DNA from: Hevea brasiliensis
Lineage: Eukaryota; Streptophyta; Magnoliopsida; Malpighiales; Euphorbiaceae
Assembly: GCF_030052815.1 (NCBI RefSeq)
Contig: NC_079496.1
Span: 13,097,100-13,161,099 of the forward strand
Reading direction: 5' to 3'
Length of the DNA: 64,000 nucleotides
The notes beneath the pieces were generated by a model. That model ran no database searches. It saw nothing but the letters and a program-made list of their open reading frames with translations, and was not told where the DNA came from. The translations under genes were made by a program, and so were the position numbers. Shown piece by piece: positions 1-14,013 of the stretch. Every line of letters starts with the position of its first letter. Position 1 is the stretch's first letter.

Positions 1-3000
1 CAATACAACACATTTCTCAACTCAATTCCATAGAAATTTTTCAAAGTCTGAGATAAGGAAATATAATACAATTTTTACAGGTCAAATAACTCATAATTAA
101 TTTACAACTTCAAGGTACAATTTGAATTTACAACTGCTCAAAACCAAAAACAAAATGTACATACAGTGTCATACATTACAGTACAAAATGTAAAATATTG
201 GTATACTCATTATACTAGGAAATCCCTCGCTGGATGTACTAGCAGCCTAGTCTGCTGCCTTGTCTCTCTCTCTACCTGCGACAGCAATAAAAAGCTATCG
301 CTGAGACAATGTCTCAGTGGTGCACAACATTAACCAAATACAATTTTAAATCACAATTCATAAATCATATCAATAGTGGATACTTAAAACCATAGTTAAA
401 TTCAAGACAATAAATGTCATAAGGAATTTAAACTCCAATTCACAAATTATCTGTAACACCACTATTGATATAGCCTGGTAGTTTTCACTGTTCCGGTGAC
501 CGGTGTCGGTCCGGACAATTAATGGGATTAAGGCCACACTTAAGACAACTTGAGAAGCCAATAACACAAATAATTAGTAATGTTTAATTAGTTAACTATA
601 AATAAGAAAAACAGAACATAAGAGGTTAAACGAGCCGAGAGTCACAGCGATGAGTGACCTCCTGAACGCATCGCAAGTCGTTTTAAACTCAAATTTCGAA
701 CCGTAAAAAGTGACGCTGTGGTCCTTAGGACCCTTATGGACACAGTGGAAAAGAGAAAATCATGAAAAAGAACTGTTAAGTCAGTTAAATAATTAGGTCA
801 GGGAGCCGGAAGAAATATTGGATTATTTGCAAACCGGGATGAACCGGCGAGGGGCAATTTGGTCAATTGACCCCGAGTCGACTCGACCTAATCACAAATA
901 AAATCAGAGAAAAGAAAACTTCGGGATCGAGAATTAAATTAAAGAACTAATAGAAAAATAAATAGAAAAAAAAAGAAGAAGATGGAAAAGTCAAAGGGAT
1001 GACATCATGCATGATGTCATAAAGGCTTCATTTATTTATTTTATTAAATGGGATTTTGTGGTCTTCCATCAACTAAAATAAATAAAGGAAAAAAATGAAA
1101 AAAAAATCAATTTTGGCCTTCTTTTCCCTTGGTTGCCGTTTCACTTTCATCTTCCCTCTCCCTCACACAAAATCTCCATTGAAGCCACCTAAAGCTTCCT
1201 TTAAACCCTAAATCTTGCCATGAAATCTTTACATCCCATAACAAAAACTTGTGTTTGAACTTTGATAAGAAGTTTGGGAGTAAATAAATCAAGCAAAGTT
1301 GAAGAATTGGATAGACAAATTCTGCTCACTTAAGGTAAGCTAATCCAACCTTTCTTTTTAGTATATATATGATGGATTTAGGGTAGAAATGAATGAGATT
1401 TTATGAAGAAATTGAAAAATATTGCATGATTAGGAAGAGAGGGAATTTCAGCCAGCATTGTGAAGAGTGTAATTTGCATGGCTTGATTGGCTTGGATAGG
1501 AATATGAACCTTAATGAGTTAAGTGATGATAGTTAAGGGCATTGAAATGGTTAAATGCAAGAGTTAGTGAGATTAGGGTTTCAATGCTAGGGTTTATGAA
1601 CCAAAATTTGGAGAAATGCATAAATGGCATGTTTAACCTATTGTGAAATGAAATAATGGTCAATTATGACCAAATAAGTTGTGTGGAAATTGTGAAAATG
1701 AAAACCAAATTTGTAGGTTGAAGGGTCATGCTGCTGGCAGCATGACCAAACCTACTTTGAAGGACCAAAACTCAAATTTTACAAGCCTAATGGATATGCC
1801 ACCAATTGAAGATGAAAATAGACATAAAAGAGCACAATTTTCATTAAGGAACCATGGCAAAAAACTGACCAAAACTTGGTGAAACAATTGACCAAAGTGA
1901 AATGATAGCAGGCTGCCACTGCACTAAACTGACCAAATGAACAGTAACTGTTCATTTGGTCATAACTCGAGTTAGACAGGTCAAATTGACCTGAAATTTG
2001 GCCAGGGGTTAGAGGAGATATAGATATAAAACTTTCATGAAGAACATCACCCCAAATTATGCCATTAACCCTTTCAAAATCATTGAGCAAAATTAAATTA
2101 CTGTACCTGCAACTCTGCAGATTTTCAGTTGGGCAGTAATGTTTGGATAGCTATAACTCTCTCTAGAAAACTCAGATTTAGGCGATTCTTGAACCGATGG
2201 AAACCTAAGACATAGTAGAACATTTCATATGAAGAAAGAGAGACCAAATTATGAACTTAACTTGATCAAATTATTGACCAAAGTTGGATCAAAATCTGCC
2301 AGAACTCAAAATTTCAGCATGAACAGTGCACGTGAACAGTAAACTTATTTTGGCCATAACTTGAGCTACAAAACTCCGATTGAGGTGATCCAAAAATGAG
2401 AATACACTTAAGACAATAAGGAACATTTTCTATGAAGGAAGTTTTGTCAAATTCCAACAGTAGATCGACCAATAGAATAGTGCAACTTCGGAGAACCAAA
2501 ACCGAAAATTGGCAATTTTGCCAAAATGACCTAAGCTTTAAACAAATGACCAAAACCAACAAGTTTAATGACCAAAATGTGGTATGTGGGTGAAGTTAGA
2601 GTTTCCATACCTAGTAAGCCTTAAAAAGTCAACTATTTGACTGGAATAGTGCAGTGAATAGTAACCCAAAACACAAAATTTAGAAAACGTCGAATTTAAC
2701 ACGTTAGAGCTAGGTAAATGTGAAGTTAAGTTTATTTTGGATTTATTTAAGTTTTAGTACTGAAACATTGGAAAATTTCGTGTTTCAGTGGAAAAGAATA
2801 CCGGGACAGAACCCGAGGAGTCGAGTCAAGGCCAACAGGCGACTCGTTTGAGGTTTGTGCACAACATATACTTTTATAATCATCTTTTGCATATTGTTTT
2901 GAATAATGTGAAATGTTGGATTATGGCATTCTTATGATGTTTGATTTAAATTGTGAAAGTTATTGTGTATATTTGAAATGACAATGTTTAGCAAATTGTT

Positions 3001-6000
3001 AAGATAAGTTTTGAAACCACAGTGTCATGACCATATATTTGAACACCTCACTAGCACGACTAGTGGGGGTAATTAGTTTCGAATTTTGATTCCTTCTCTG
3101 GAGAAGTGTTGAGGTGTGCCAGTAGAAGAGGATGTGAATGGATATCCATATATTTGAGCTAGCTAGCCTTGTGATATGATTTCTCTTTAGCCTCTGGCTA
3201 TTGAGATTCATGTGATTTCTCTTAGCCTCTGGCTATTGAGATTCTATTTGTTTCGAATGGCATGATCTAACTGTGGGTTTTATGAAATGTGTTTTGATAT
3301 TTTGAAATGAACTTGGTTTACATGTAAAATCTCACAATGCATGATTGTATTTAATTTTCATGTTTAGCCAAATTTTTGAATGAATGTGCTTTAAGTTTTG
3401 CATAAAGATTATTTTAGTATATTGTGCACCACTGAGTCCTAGTACTCGTGATAGCTTTATTCTTTGTCGCAGATCTGAGAGATTAGAGGAGCGGTAGATC
3501 TTTGAGGTGTGAGAAGCTACCAGCCTAAAGTTTTCGGGTATAATTTATACCCTAACTGTAAATACTTCTTTTGATGTATATATTGCACATAAATGTATGG
3601 ACATGTAAAAAAAATGGGTCTTGAGCAGCTTGTACACAAATTTGTATGAAGTTTGTAATAAAGTTTAGTTTGTGTTTCTTTTGATATAAATTTGTAAGGT
3701 TGTGTATAAATTATTTTGTTTTTAATGAAATATGAATGATATTGATTGACAGTATTTTGAGAATTATTGAACTTGTGAATTTTGAGAAATTGATTGAGTT
3801 TGATTGTGAAACTGAAGTAGTGGTTGAGAAAAACTTTTAGAAGTGCTTTTTTACAGGTATTCGAAGAACTGGTTTCTCAAAATACAGAGGGAACTCTGTC
3901 AAAATTTTTATAAAATTTGCGTAAAAATAAAATGGGCCAAAAATATTAACTAGTTTTAGTTTAATTACATGTTTTAAGTACTTATTAGAAAATGCTCACC
4001 ACTTATCAAAAATAAGAAAATTGTTTTAAAATCCCTTGTAGGGTACTTAATGAGTTATCGGTAGGTGAAGTGCGGTAGTTCATTAGGTATTCTACGGGAT
4101 CATGTGATGCCTTACAGAGGGGTAAGGTGTGACATTATCAAAATTCATAATAACACAATTTAGTCAAATAGTTTAAGAATACCGTATTGCCAATTCATAC
4201 ACAATTTGATCAAATTACTGAATAACACAGTTTTTTCCAATCAATGACACATTTTGATCAAATAACTGAATAATACCTTTTTGCAAATCAATAACACAAT
4301 TCGCTCAAATAACTGAATAATATCGTTTTGCAAATCAATAACACAATTCGATCAAATAACTGAATAATATAATGTTGCCAATCAATAACACAATTTAGGT
4401 CATGACACAAATTTTTTCATATATGCCGTGTTGTACACCACGACAAGACATACTCACCCCAATAATCGAAATCAATGAGGGAGGAAGCTAGCTATCTAAT
4501 GAGTACTCATCCATACTCACCTCAGACTGGGAAGTCAAAGAGGGAGGAACATAATCATACTCACCCCAGACTGATAAGTCAAAGAGGGAGGAATAATCAC
4601 ACTCACCCCATTAATGGAGGAGGAACATAGTATCCGTGTCATGCCAATTGTGAGTCAAAACAATTCCAAACATTTTATTCAAATGATCCGTAAGAATCCA
4701 ATAAATTTCCAAAGTTATAATCTCATTCACAAAATGGCAACACAATTCGTAATTCACTTCAATTTCCACAAAAACCATTTACAGTGCTTTTCAATCAATA
4801 AGTATCCATCAAATACCATTCAAACAGTTTCTCACAGTTTCAAATCATTTACAATGCTTTTCAAGCAATAAATATCCATTCAAGTACATTTCCACAATTT
4901 AAAACAATAATATACAAGTAGTCATAATTTATTTCAATTGAAAATAATTCAAAAGAAATAGTTGTTGTGCACAAACACAATTTAAAACAATAATGTACAA
5001 TAGTCATAATTCATTTCAATTGAAAATTTCAAAAGAAATAGCCGTTGTGCACAAACCTCTGATGACTGTCTCCTGGTCTGGACTCAGTGTTTCCTTCTCT
5101 TTCCCTGAGTCTTTAGTAACTGAGAAACACAATTTGAAGTGTTTCAGTACTAAATTAAACTGTCTCTAACGATAATGTTCGATAAACAATTCACTGGATA
5201 CCTTTATTTGCTTAATCAACCCATATATCGACCCTCGATGTTTTCTAGGTAAATTAGGTCTTAACGTTATTAATATGCCATATTCGATAGGGTTTTAGGG
5301 TTGGTACGTGTTACCAAACTCATTTCCTGGTTTAGTGCATTTTCTTGCATTTCATTGCAAATTGCTGGATTCCGGGATACTGGTTTGACCCAACCGGACG
5401 ACCTAGTTCCCTCAGTTTTCGGGTTTCGGTCGAAACTACAAACTTGTAGATCTATGTCTTATGGACTGCGGTGCAAAATTTTAGGTCATTCCGAGTTAAG
5501 TAGACCAAGTTATGGTCATTATACTACTGCTGGTCAAATGGCACCAATTTAGGTCAATTTTAGGTCAATTTGGTCAACTCTGGTTCGGCCAGTTTTTGGA
5601 CCCGAACTTGTGCAAGTTGTTTGACTTGCTTATGGTCATTTTTGGGCTTTGGTGTCTTCATAAGACTTGTAGGTATGGGTCTTAGCTATTCATGGTTAAA
5701 ATTTCAAGTCAATTGGACCTGTTTTGAGTGAGTTATGGCCTAAACACTCACTGCTGCCCAATTGGTCATTTTTCAGGTCCTAATTGCACCTAATCCGAAT
5801 TGGTCATTTTCTTAGGTCACCTTGCAAGCAGAATTTTGGTATGTTTTCTCAATGAAAGTTGGCACATTTTGTGCCTAGTTTCACCTCCAATTGGTCTCAT
5901 ACCAATTGAGGTTACACATTTAAACTTATTGGCTAAAATGTACACTGCCCTTGGTTACTTTGCTTAACACACATCAATTACACACATTTACCTTGCAATA

Positions 6001-7444
6001 TGTTTACTTCCCTACCAAATCTGTTTTGGTACATTACCAAAAACATATTCCACTTTGCATTATCATCACTTTGGGCAGATTATAATTATCCTCAATACAC
6101 CAATTAAAGTTCACATTTACAAAGTCTAAATACAATCACATACACACCTAAACATCACTAATTCTCACATACACTTTACAAAATAATTTCATACACATAT
6201 CCTTCAATCCTTAATGCCACAATTCTGCCCATATCTTCATGAACACATACACTTATCCAAGAGTATCAAGGCTGCTGAAATTGTCCTTCAACATCAAAGT
6301 GTCCTACAATTCATTAAATCCCATTCCAAGTGCAAAATTCACCATATACATGTGAAGTAATTCACTAGGTTATTAAATCATCATGATCAACACCATTTCT
6401 CATCAAATATATGCACAATTATTTCATCAATTACATGACTCCATGGCTGTCCAAAATGAACACAACAATAACTCTTCAAACTCAAAAATTTTCTTCACAA
6501 ATCCAACACCCATAACATGCACACAAAACTTAACAAAGCTATCTTCAAAAATACTAACTTACCTTATGGTTGAAGCTTGTTAAACCTTGCTTAAACTTCT
6601 CAAATTTGGTATCAAACTCTTCCTTGTGATGAGTAGACAAACTTTCATGAAGCCACTTAAGGGATTAGAGTTGAAATGAGGGGAGTTATGAGAGCTTGAT
6701 GAAAACGTTAATGGTGGATTCTTTCTCCTTCAATTCGGCTATGTTGGGAGGACTTAGGGAAGATGAAGTTTCAGCTGCATTTTAGGTGTACACATGTCCC
6801 ACTTAACTTTAATTTATTCCTTTAGTGGTCCACTTACTTGGACTAAATCATATAATATGTTTACATGTGTTATTTACACATTTTTCACTCCATTTTGGCT
6901 ATTTGTATTAGGTTCCCTCAATTTAATTTTTCATTTTATTTTCTAAGTGTAATATTACTTATTTTTAATGGACATTTAGGTCAAAAGACACTTCGGGATG
7001 TCAAATGACCATAATGTCCCTGTTCGGGTTGCATTCCCGATTTTTCGGTAACACCGGGTTTTGTCTGTTTTTCGATTTCTCACTTTTCTTTGTACTAATT
7101 ATTTAATTTTTCTTTGATCTTTCTAATGATATTTATTCTTCAATAAGGGTCTATTTAAGTCCTAAAAATGTTTTCCGGGTTCCATGATCCGGGGCTAGTC
7201 AGTCAACGGTCCACGCCGTGACTTCCTAGTGCGGTCACCCATCGCTAGGTTTCCCGGCTCACTTAACTCGGTTACATTTCTTTGCTATGATTTTTCCTTT
7301 GTTTTTCTTGTATTTTCTTTTCTTGTATTTCATTATTTTATGTCTCCTCACACATATCGAAGTGTAGTTCTAGGCATCCTAGCTGTCCGGACAACACTGG
7401 TCACTGGAGCAGTAGAACGCACTACCGAACTTAGGGGTGTTACA
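1..7444 (-). repeat. 3' LTR of element 1, split by a nested solo LTR
   Basis: Bases 1-451 and 4135-7444 align collinearly with 10279-14013 and differ by scattered substitutions and a few short mismatch patches. The intervening 452-4134 is absent from the right LTR, proving a later insertion. The LTR ends at 7444 in GGTGTTACA and is followed at once by a polypurine tract (minus strand). Short open frames inside it recur at the same place in the partner LTR and are not genes. Confidence 0.9.
452..4134 (+). mobile_element. Solo LTR (Ty3/gypsy type) nested in element 1 LTR
   Basis: A 3,683-bp unit begins TGTAACACC and ends GGTGTGACA. It is flanked by the perfect 5-bp duplication TTATC (447-451 and 4135-4139). 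The undisturbed target is visible in the sister LTR at about 10710-10720. Its terminal ~100 bases on the right are the reverse complement of the element 1 and 2 LTR starts, so it belongs to the same or a sister family but sits in the opposite orientation. No internal coding region, primer site or polypurine tract is present, so it is the product of recombination between two LTRs. Confidence 0.93.
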
Positions 7445-7458
7445 ATTCTCCCCCCCTT
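7445..7458 (-). other. Polypurine tract of element 1
   Basis: Read on the minus strand, a purine run with seven consecutive G (AAGGGGGGGAGAAT) abuts the TGTAACACC start of the 3' LTR. This is the expected site of plus-strand priming in an LTR retrotransposon. Confidence 0.85.
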
Positions 7459-8526
7459 AAATAAATTTCGTCCATGAAATTTTTACCCAGTAGCCATCTT
7501 ACAATAGTCATACGTTTATTTCTCCTTTCTATATGATCGTATAATCTTCTTTTTCTCAAATTTGTATAAGACTTTTAACAATCTAATACAATGTTTAATT
7601 TGTTTGGATAACACCAATCTCCTCTTACTATTATGCTGTCTAATATTTCGGTTCACGTTGCTTCTTGAATGACCCTTGAGGTCATGTTAGAATCATTCAT
7701 CAGTCATGGGTCCTCTGACCATTCTAATCCATAGTCTTCCTCACATTCGTAATATTTCTTTATTATATATGAATCAACTGTTCAAATCTCTACTTCCATA
7801 ACTCTTTTTATCTGTCAATATTCTATAACTTACTTCCTTTTGTACTGAACTATAACCTTTCGATATTTTAACTTTTGAGTTTTAGATCCCTAAGTAGGAT
7901 TTTCAAACTTATTTCTAACAATTAAATTCTGTCCTGGCATAACTATACCAAAACAGATACCGTTGGTAACTATTCTTATCTAGGTATACTATCGGGTAGT
8001 ACGTAGCTCTACACAATAATCTCAAGTCAGTACTGTAATCTGCAGCTTACAGTATAAATATCAAGAACATTGCATAGTTACTACGATACATCCCAATAGA
8101 TCAAACTTTACTATCTTTTATTCTTTTTGAATTCACTGATATTCGAATCTTATTCTGATTACAATATCCATTAACAATTTCTAACAGTAACCTCCTTGCC
8201 CTCATCTAGAGCAATTCCATTACTGCATCTTACTTTTACGTCCTCTTACCTTACATTAAGTAGGCTCGCCAATTAGCTTTATAATTTATGGTGTGTTAGA
8301 AAATACTTTTCGCCGATAAACTCTTTCAAAACTAATTTCACTTATTATCACAATCCTTATCTTAAGGGCTAATCACTAATGCATCAAAATTTATTCCCCT
8401 GTAAAGGAATAACAACAGAACATATAGTTCTAACACTAACATAAAAGTATGCAAACTCCAGGTCAAACAATACATATATATATCTTAGTTGCTAATTGAG
8501 AAAGTACCAGCAATAATGTCAAAAGT
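7459..8526 (-). pseudogene. Decayed region between gag and 3' LTR of element 1 (protease remnant only)
   Basis: Just downstream of the gag zinc knuckle, the minus strand resembles the start of a Ty3/gypsy protease: an IIAGTFS-like stretch, then a region equivalent to the aspartic active site at about 8,450-8,480 that is shifted by a missing base. After this, stops occur in all frames and I recognise no RT, RNase H, integrase or chromodomain. The final codons before the polypurine tract resemble those of element 2. It is either a decayed or an internally deleted pol. Confidence 0.55.
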
Positions 8527-9763
8527 CTAAGCCTCTTCTCTCTGCCGTATAGCGTATACTCCAACTGAAGCATCACCTTGTTCTGGCTGATTCACAGTAC
8601 TTTGAATTCTAGGTGTACTACCCCTACCTCTACCTCTGCCTCTACTAACTGATGGTGAACTATTTGGGGTAGAAACTTGGGTTGATCCCTTTGGTGTAGT
8701 AAATGATCCAGAACGACCTGGATTTACACAATCCCTAGCAAAATGACCAGTCTCTCCACAGTTAAAACATGCTCCTACGGCTCTATAACATAGCCCACTA
8801 TGTGGTTTACCACAAGTTTCACAAAGTCGATCTGACAGCGCATTTCTGGGTTTCTGTTGAGTTTGCTGATCGGATCGAGGTGGTTTCTGTCCAAAAGATC
8901 TATCTCTACCGGACTTCTTACTATCTCTGTCGTATCCCCCAAAGTTTTTCCTCTTTCCATTAGGACCACTAGATCTCTTTACTGCTGACTTTACCTCTTT
9001 TTCTTTCATCTCTGAATTTTTATTCTCAAGAGCCGCTTCAGATTCAATTCTTTATAATTCTAGTGCTTGAGAAATAAGTTCATAGAAGTTGTTATGTTTG
9101 AATCCGACCACTTGTAATCTGATACTATGCTTAAATCCGGTTTCAAAACTCTTACATCTCTCCTATTTGGTAGAAAGTAGACTTCTTGCATAATGGCTTA
9201 GGCGGGAGAATTCCCTTTCATACTCGGCCAGCGATCGCCCCTGTTTGGACTTAGGAATTCTTGCGACTTCGGTCTACATAAGCATCGGGGACATATTTTT
9301 GCTGAATTCCGAGGAAGTCATTCCATGTTAGCACTGCAGTTCTATCGATCGTGGGAATGGTTTTCCACCAGTCATAAGCATCCCCCTGTAGCAAAGATAC
9401 TGAGTATTCAAATCTGAGCTCCTCTGTGCAGTGCAGTTTCTTGAATACCCTATCCATCCTTTCTAACCACTGTTCTGCCTCTAGAGGATCTACTGTCCCC
9501 TTGAACTCTATAGCCCCATATTTCATCAATTTGTCATATTGTCTAGCAGAAGACTGTGGTTGTACCACTGGAGTTTGTATTGGGGCTTGTGTAGGCACAT
9601 TACCATCCATTTGTTGGAACATTGCAGCCGTCACGAGCGAATCGAGCAGAAGCTGCGATCGCAGGGCTGGTCTTCTTGAACCACTGACATTATGTAGGGC
9701 TGGGGCATCCCCTTGCACCTCAGCCTCTATAGATTGATCGACTGAACGACCATCCTCTTCCAT
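8527..9763 (-). pseudogene. gag of element 1 (frameshifted)
   Basis: The likely start is the ATG at 9763 ([15 protein letters not shown]), chosen because element 2 has the same N-terminus. The first segment (9763-9251) contains the retrotransposon gag core with the QWLERMDRVF and GDAYDWWKT motifs typical of Ty3/gypsy gag. A frame change near 9,250 moves the reading to another frame, which continues through LAEYEREFSRLSHYA and has two stops before 9009. The last segment (9009-8527) carries a CCHC zinc knuckle, CFNCGETGHFARDC, preceded by an extra Cys-rich CETC motif, then an Arg-Gly-rich tail. Gag coats the element RNA in a cytoplasmic particle. As it stands it cannot give a full-length protein. 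Confidence 0.88.
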
Positions 9764-9933
9764 AGTCAATTCGAGGATTTTAGACCTCCTGTACAATAAT
9801 ACAAGGAGATTTCCTCCCGTTAGTGCATATTTATAATGTAATGTACTGTATGTATCAAACAATGATATTGAGCGGTTATCTTTGTGAAGAAAGAATATTC
9901 AAGTAACAAGTGAAAACAGAATTTAAAAACTTT

Positions 9934-9945
9934 GCTCTGATACCA
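9934..9945 (-). other. Primer-binding site of element 1 (tRNA-iMet)
   Basis: Minus-strand TGGTATCAGAGC, the complement of the 3' end of plant initiator-Met tRNA, lies 8 bases inside the right LTR. Confidence 0.92.
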
Positions 9946-9953
9946 CTAAAACA

Positions 9954-12900
9954 TGTCACACCCTACCCCTCTGTAAGGCATAACATGATCCCGTAGTATA
10001 CCTAATGAATTACCAACTCCGTCTACTGATAACCCATTAAATACACTACAAGGGATTTTAAAAACTTTTCTTACTTCTTTTACAGTGGTGAGCACTATTT
10101 ACAGGTGTTAAAGACTTTGGTGAACTGAAGGGAAACAACTAACTCATTTGATTTATTTGGAATTTCAGTAAAAAAAATTTTGGCAGAATGCCATCTGTAT
10201 TTTGGATAAAACAGTTCTTCAGAAAACCTGTAAGAAGCACTTCAATTATTTTCCAAATCTCAACTCCAACATTTTTCTCAATACAACACATTTCTCAAGT
10301 CAGTTCCATAGAAATTTTTCAAAGTCTGAGATAAGGAAATATAATACAATTTTTACAAGTCAAATAACTCATAATTAATTTACAACTTCAAGGTACAATT
10401 TGAATTTACAACTGCTCAAAACCAAAAACAAAATGTACATACAGTGTCATACATTCTGATTACAAAATGCAAAATATTGGTATACTCATTATACTGGGTA
10501 ATCCCTCATTGGATGTACTAGCGACCTAGTCTGGCCACTGTCTCTCTCTACTGCGGACAATAAAAGCTATCGCTGAGACAATGTCTCAGTGGTGCACAAC
10601 ATTAACCAAATACAATTTTAAATCACAATTCATAAATCATATCAATAGTGGATACTTAAAACCATAGTTAAATTCAAGACAATGAATGTCATAAGGAATT
10701 TAAACTCCAATTCACAAATTATCAAAATTCATAATAACACAATTTAGTCAAATAGTTTAAGAATACCGTATTGCCAATTCATACACAATTTGATCAAATT
10801 CTTGAATAACATGATTTTCCAATCAATGACACATTTTGATCAAATAATGAATAATACCTTTTGCAAATCAATAACACAATTCGCTCAAATAATCTGAATA
10901 ATATCGTTTTGCAAATCAATAACACAATTCGATCAAATAATGAATAATATAATGTTGCCAATCAATAACACAATTTAGGTCATGACACAAATTTTTTCCA
11001 TATATGCCGTGTTGTACACCACGACAAGACATACTCACCCCAATAATCGAAATCAATGAGGAGGAAGCTAGCTATCTAATGAGTACTCATCCATACTCAC
11101 CTCGGTGGGAAGTCAAAGAGGAGGAACATAATCATACTCACCCCAGACTCATAAGTCAAAGAGGGAGGAATAATCACACTCACCCCATTAATGGAGGAGG
11201 AACATAGTATCCGTGTCATGCCAATTGTGAGTCAAAACAATTCCAAACATTTTATTCAAATGATCCGTAAGAATCCAATAAATTTCCAAAGTTATAATTT
11301 CATTCACAAAATGGCAACACAATTCGTAATTCACTTCAATTTCCACAAAAACCATTTACAGTGCTTTTCAATCAATAAGTATCCATCAAATACCATTCAA
11401 ACAGTTTCTCACAGTTTCAAATCATTTACAATGCTTTTCAAGCAATAAATATCCATTCAAGTACATTTCCACAATTTAAAACAATAATATACAAGTAGTC
11501 ATAATTTATTTTAATTGAAAATAATTCAAAAGAAATAGTTGTTGTGCACAAACACAATTTAAAACAATAATGTACAATAGTCATAATTCATTTCAATTGA
11601 AAAATTCAAAAGAAATAGCCGTTGTGCACAAACCTCTGATGTATCTCTGGTGCAACTCAGTGTTTCCTTCTCTTTCCACGAGTCTTTAGTAATCGAAACA
11701 CAATTTGAAGTGTTTCAGTACTAAATTAAACTGTCTCTAACGATAATGTTCGATAAACAATTCACTGGATACCTTTATTTGCTTAATCAACCCATATATC
11801 GACCCTCAATGTTTTCTAGGTAAATTAGGTCTTAACGTTATTAATATGCCATATTCGATAGGGTTTTAGGGTTGGTACGTGTTACCAAACTCATTTCCTG
11901 GTTTAGTGCATTTTCTTGCATTTCATTGCAAATTGCTGAATTCCGGGATACTGGTTTGACCTAACCGGACGACCTAGTTCCCTCAGTTTTCGGGTTTCGG
12001 TCGAAACTACAAACTTATAGATCTATGTCTTATGGACTGCGGTGCAAAATTTTAGGTCATTCCGAGTTAAGTAGACCAAGTTATGGTCATTATACTACTG
12101 CTGGTCAAATGGCACCAATTTAGGTCAATTTTAGGTCAATTTGGTCAACTCTGGTTCGGCCAGTTTTTGGACCCGAACTTGTGCAAGTTGTTTGACTTGC
12201 TTATGGTCATTTCTGGGCTTTGGTGTCTTCATAAGACTTGTAGGTATGGGTCTTAGCTATTCATGGTTAAAATTTCAGGTCAATTGGACCTGTTTTGAGT
12301 GAGTTATGGCCTAAACACTCACTGCTGCCCAATTGGTCATTTTTCAGGTCCTAATTGCACCTAATCCGAATTGGTCATTTTCTTAGGTCACCTTGCAAGC
12401 AGAATTTTGGTATGTTTTCTCAATGAAAGTTGGCACATTTTGTGCCTAGTTTCACCTCCAATTGGTCTCATACCAATTGAGGTTACACATTTAAACTTAT
12501 TGGCTAAAATGTACACTGCCCTTAGTTACTTTGCTTAACACACATCAATTACACACATTTACCTTGCAATATGTTTACTTCCCTACCAAATCTGTTTTGG
12601 TACATTACCAAAAACATATTCCACTTTGCATTATCATCACTTTGGGCAGATTATAATTATCCTCAATACACCAATTAAAGTTCACATTTACAAAGTCTAA
12701 ATACAATCACATACACACCTAAACATCACTAATTCTCACATACACTTTACAAAATAATTTCATACACATATCCTTCAATCCTTAATGCCACAATTCTGCT
12801 CATATCTTCATGAACACATACACTTATCCAAGAGTATCAAGGCTGCCGAAATTGTCCTTCAACATCAAAGTATCCTACAATTCATTAAATCCCATTCCAA

Positions 12901-14013
12901 GTGCAAAATTCACCATATACATGTGAAGTAATTCACTAGGTTATTAAATCATCATGATCAACACCATTTCTCATCAAATATATGCACAATTATTTCATCA
13001 ATTACATGACTCCATGGCTGTCCAAAATGAACACAACAATAACTCTTCAAACTCAAAAATTTTCTTCACAAATCCAACACCCATAACATGCACACAAAAC
13101 TTAACAAAGCTATCTTCAAAAATACTAACTTACCTTATGGTTGAAGCTTGTTAAACCTTGCTTAAACTTCTCAAATTTGGTATCAAACTCTTCCTTGTGA
13201 TGAGTAGACAAACTTTCATGAAGCCACTTAAGGGATTGGAGTTGAAATGAGGGGAGTTATGAGAGCTTGATGAAAACGTTAATGGTGGATTCTTTCTCCT
13301 TCAATTCGGCTATGTTGGGAGGACTTAGGGAAGATGAAGTTTCAGCTGCATTTTAGGTGTACACATGTTCCACTTAACTTTAATTTATTCCTTTAGTGGT
13401 CCACTTACTTGGACTAAATCATATAATATATTTACATGTGTTATTTACACATTTTTCACTCCATTTTGGCTATTTGTATTAGGTACCCTCAATTTAATTT
13501 TTCATTTTATTTTCTAAGTGTAATATTACTTATTTTTAATGGACATTTAGGTCAAAAGACACTTCGGGATGTCAAATGACCATAATGTCCCTGTTCGGGT
13601 TGCATTCCCGATTTTTCGGTAACACCGGGTTTTGTCTGTTTTTCGATTTCTCGCTTTTCTTTGTACTAATTATTTAATTTTTTTTTGATCTTTCTAATGA
13701 TATTTATTCTTCAATAAGGGTCTATTTAAGTCCTAAAAATGTTTTCCAGGGTTCCATGATCGAGGAGCTAGTCAACGGTCCACGCCGTGACTTCCCAGTG
13801 CGGTCACCCATCGCTAGGTTTCCCGGCTCACTTAACTCGGTTACATTTCTTTGCTATGATTTTTCCTTTGTTTTTCTTGTATTTTCTTTTCTTGTATTTC
13901 ATTATTTTATGTCTCCTCACACATATCGAAGTGTAGTTCTAGGCATCCTAGCTGTCCGGACAACACTGGTCACTGGAGCAGTAGAACGCACTACCGAACT
14001 TAGGGGTGTTACA
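9954..14013 (-). repeat. 5' LTR of element 1 (4,060 bp)
   Basis: It begins TGTCACACCC at 9954 and ends GGTGTTACA at 14013 on the plus strand, with TG..CA termini, and is collinear with the left LTR. LTRs over 4 kb are typical of Del/Tekay chromoviruses. Several short mismatch clusters to the left LTR fall between 10,500 and 11,700 (see findings). Confidence 0.9.

Larger units (their letters stand above)
1..14013 (-). mobile_element. Element 1: Ty3/gypsy-type LTR retrotransposon with gag-only interior, left end off-window
   Basis: The two long terminal repeats run 1-7444 (left, 3' LTR in element orientation, interrupted by a solo LTR) and 9954-14013 (right, 5' LTR). Window base 1 aligns with base 10279, so about 325 bp of the left LTR lie outside the window. 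LTR ends are TGTCACACCC on the plus strand and GGTGTTACA at the other side. A tRNA-iMet primer site and a polypurine tract flank an interior of only 2.5 kb, on the minus strand, which holds gag and a decayed protease start but no RT, RNase H or integrase that I can recognise. This is the layout of a non-autonomous gag-only (TR-GAG-like) element or an internally deleted one. The right flank GTAAC (14014-14018) would be its target duplication; the partner is off-window. Confidence 0.85.

Noticed and set aside
4614..4871. 85-codon open frame, repeated at 11191-11448
   Set aside because: Both are the same spot in the two LTRs of element 1; low-complexity His/Asn/Phe-rich translation of AT-rich DNA.
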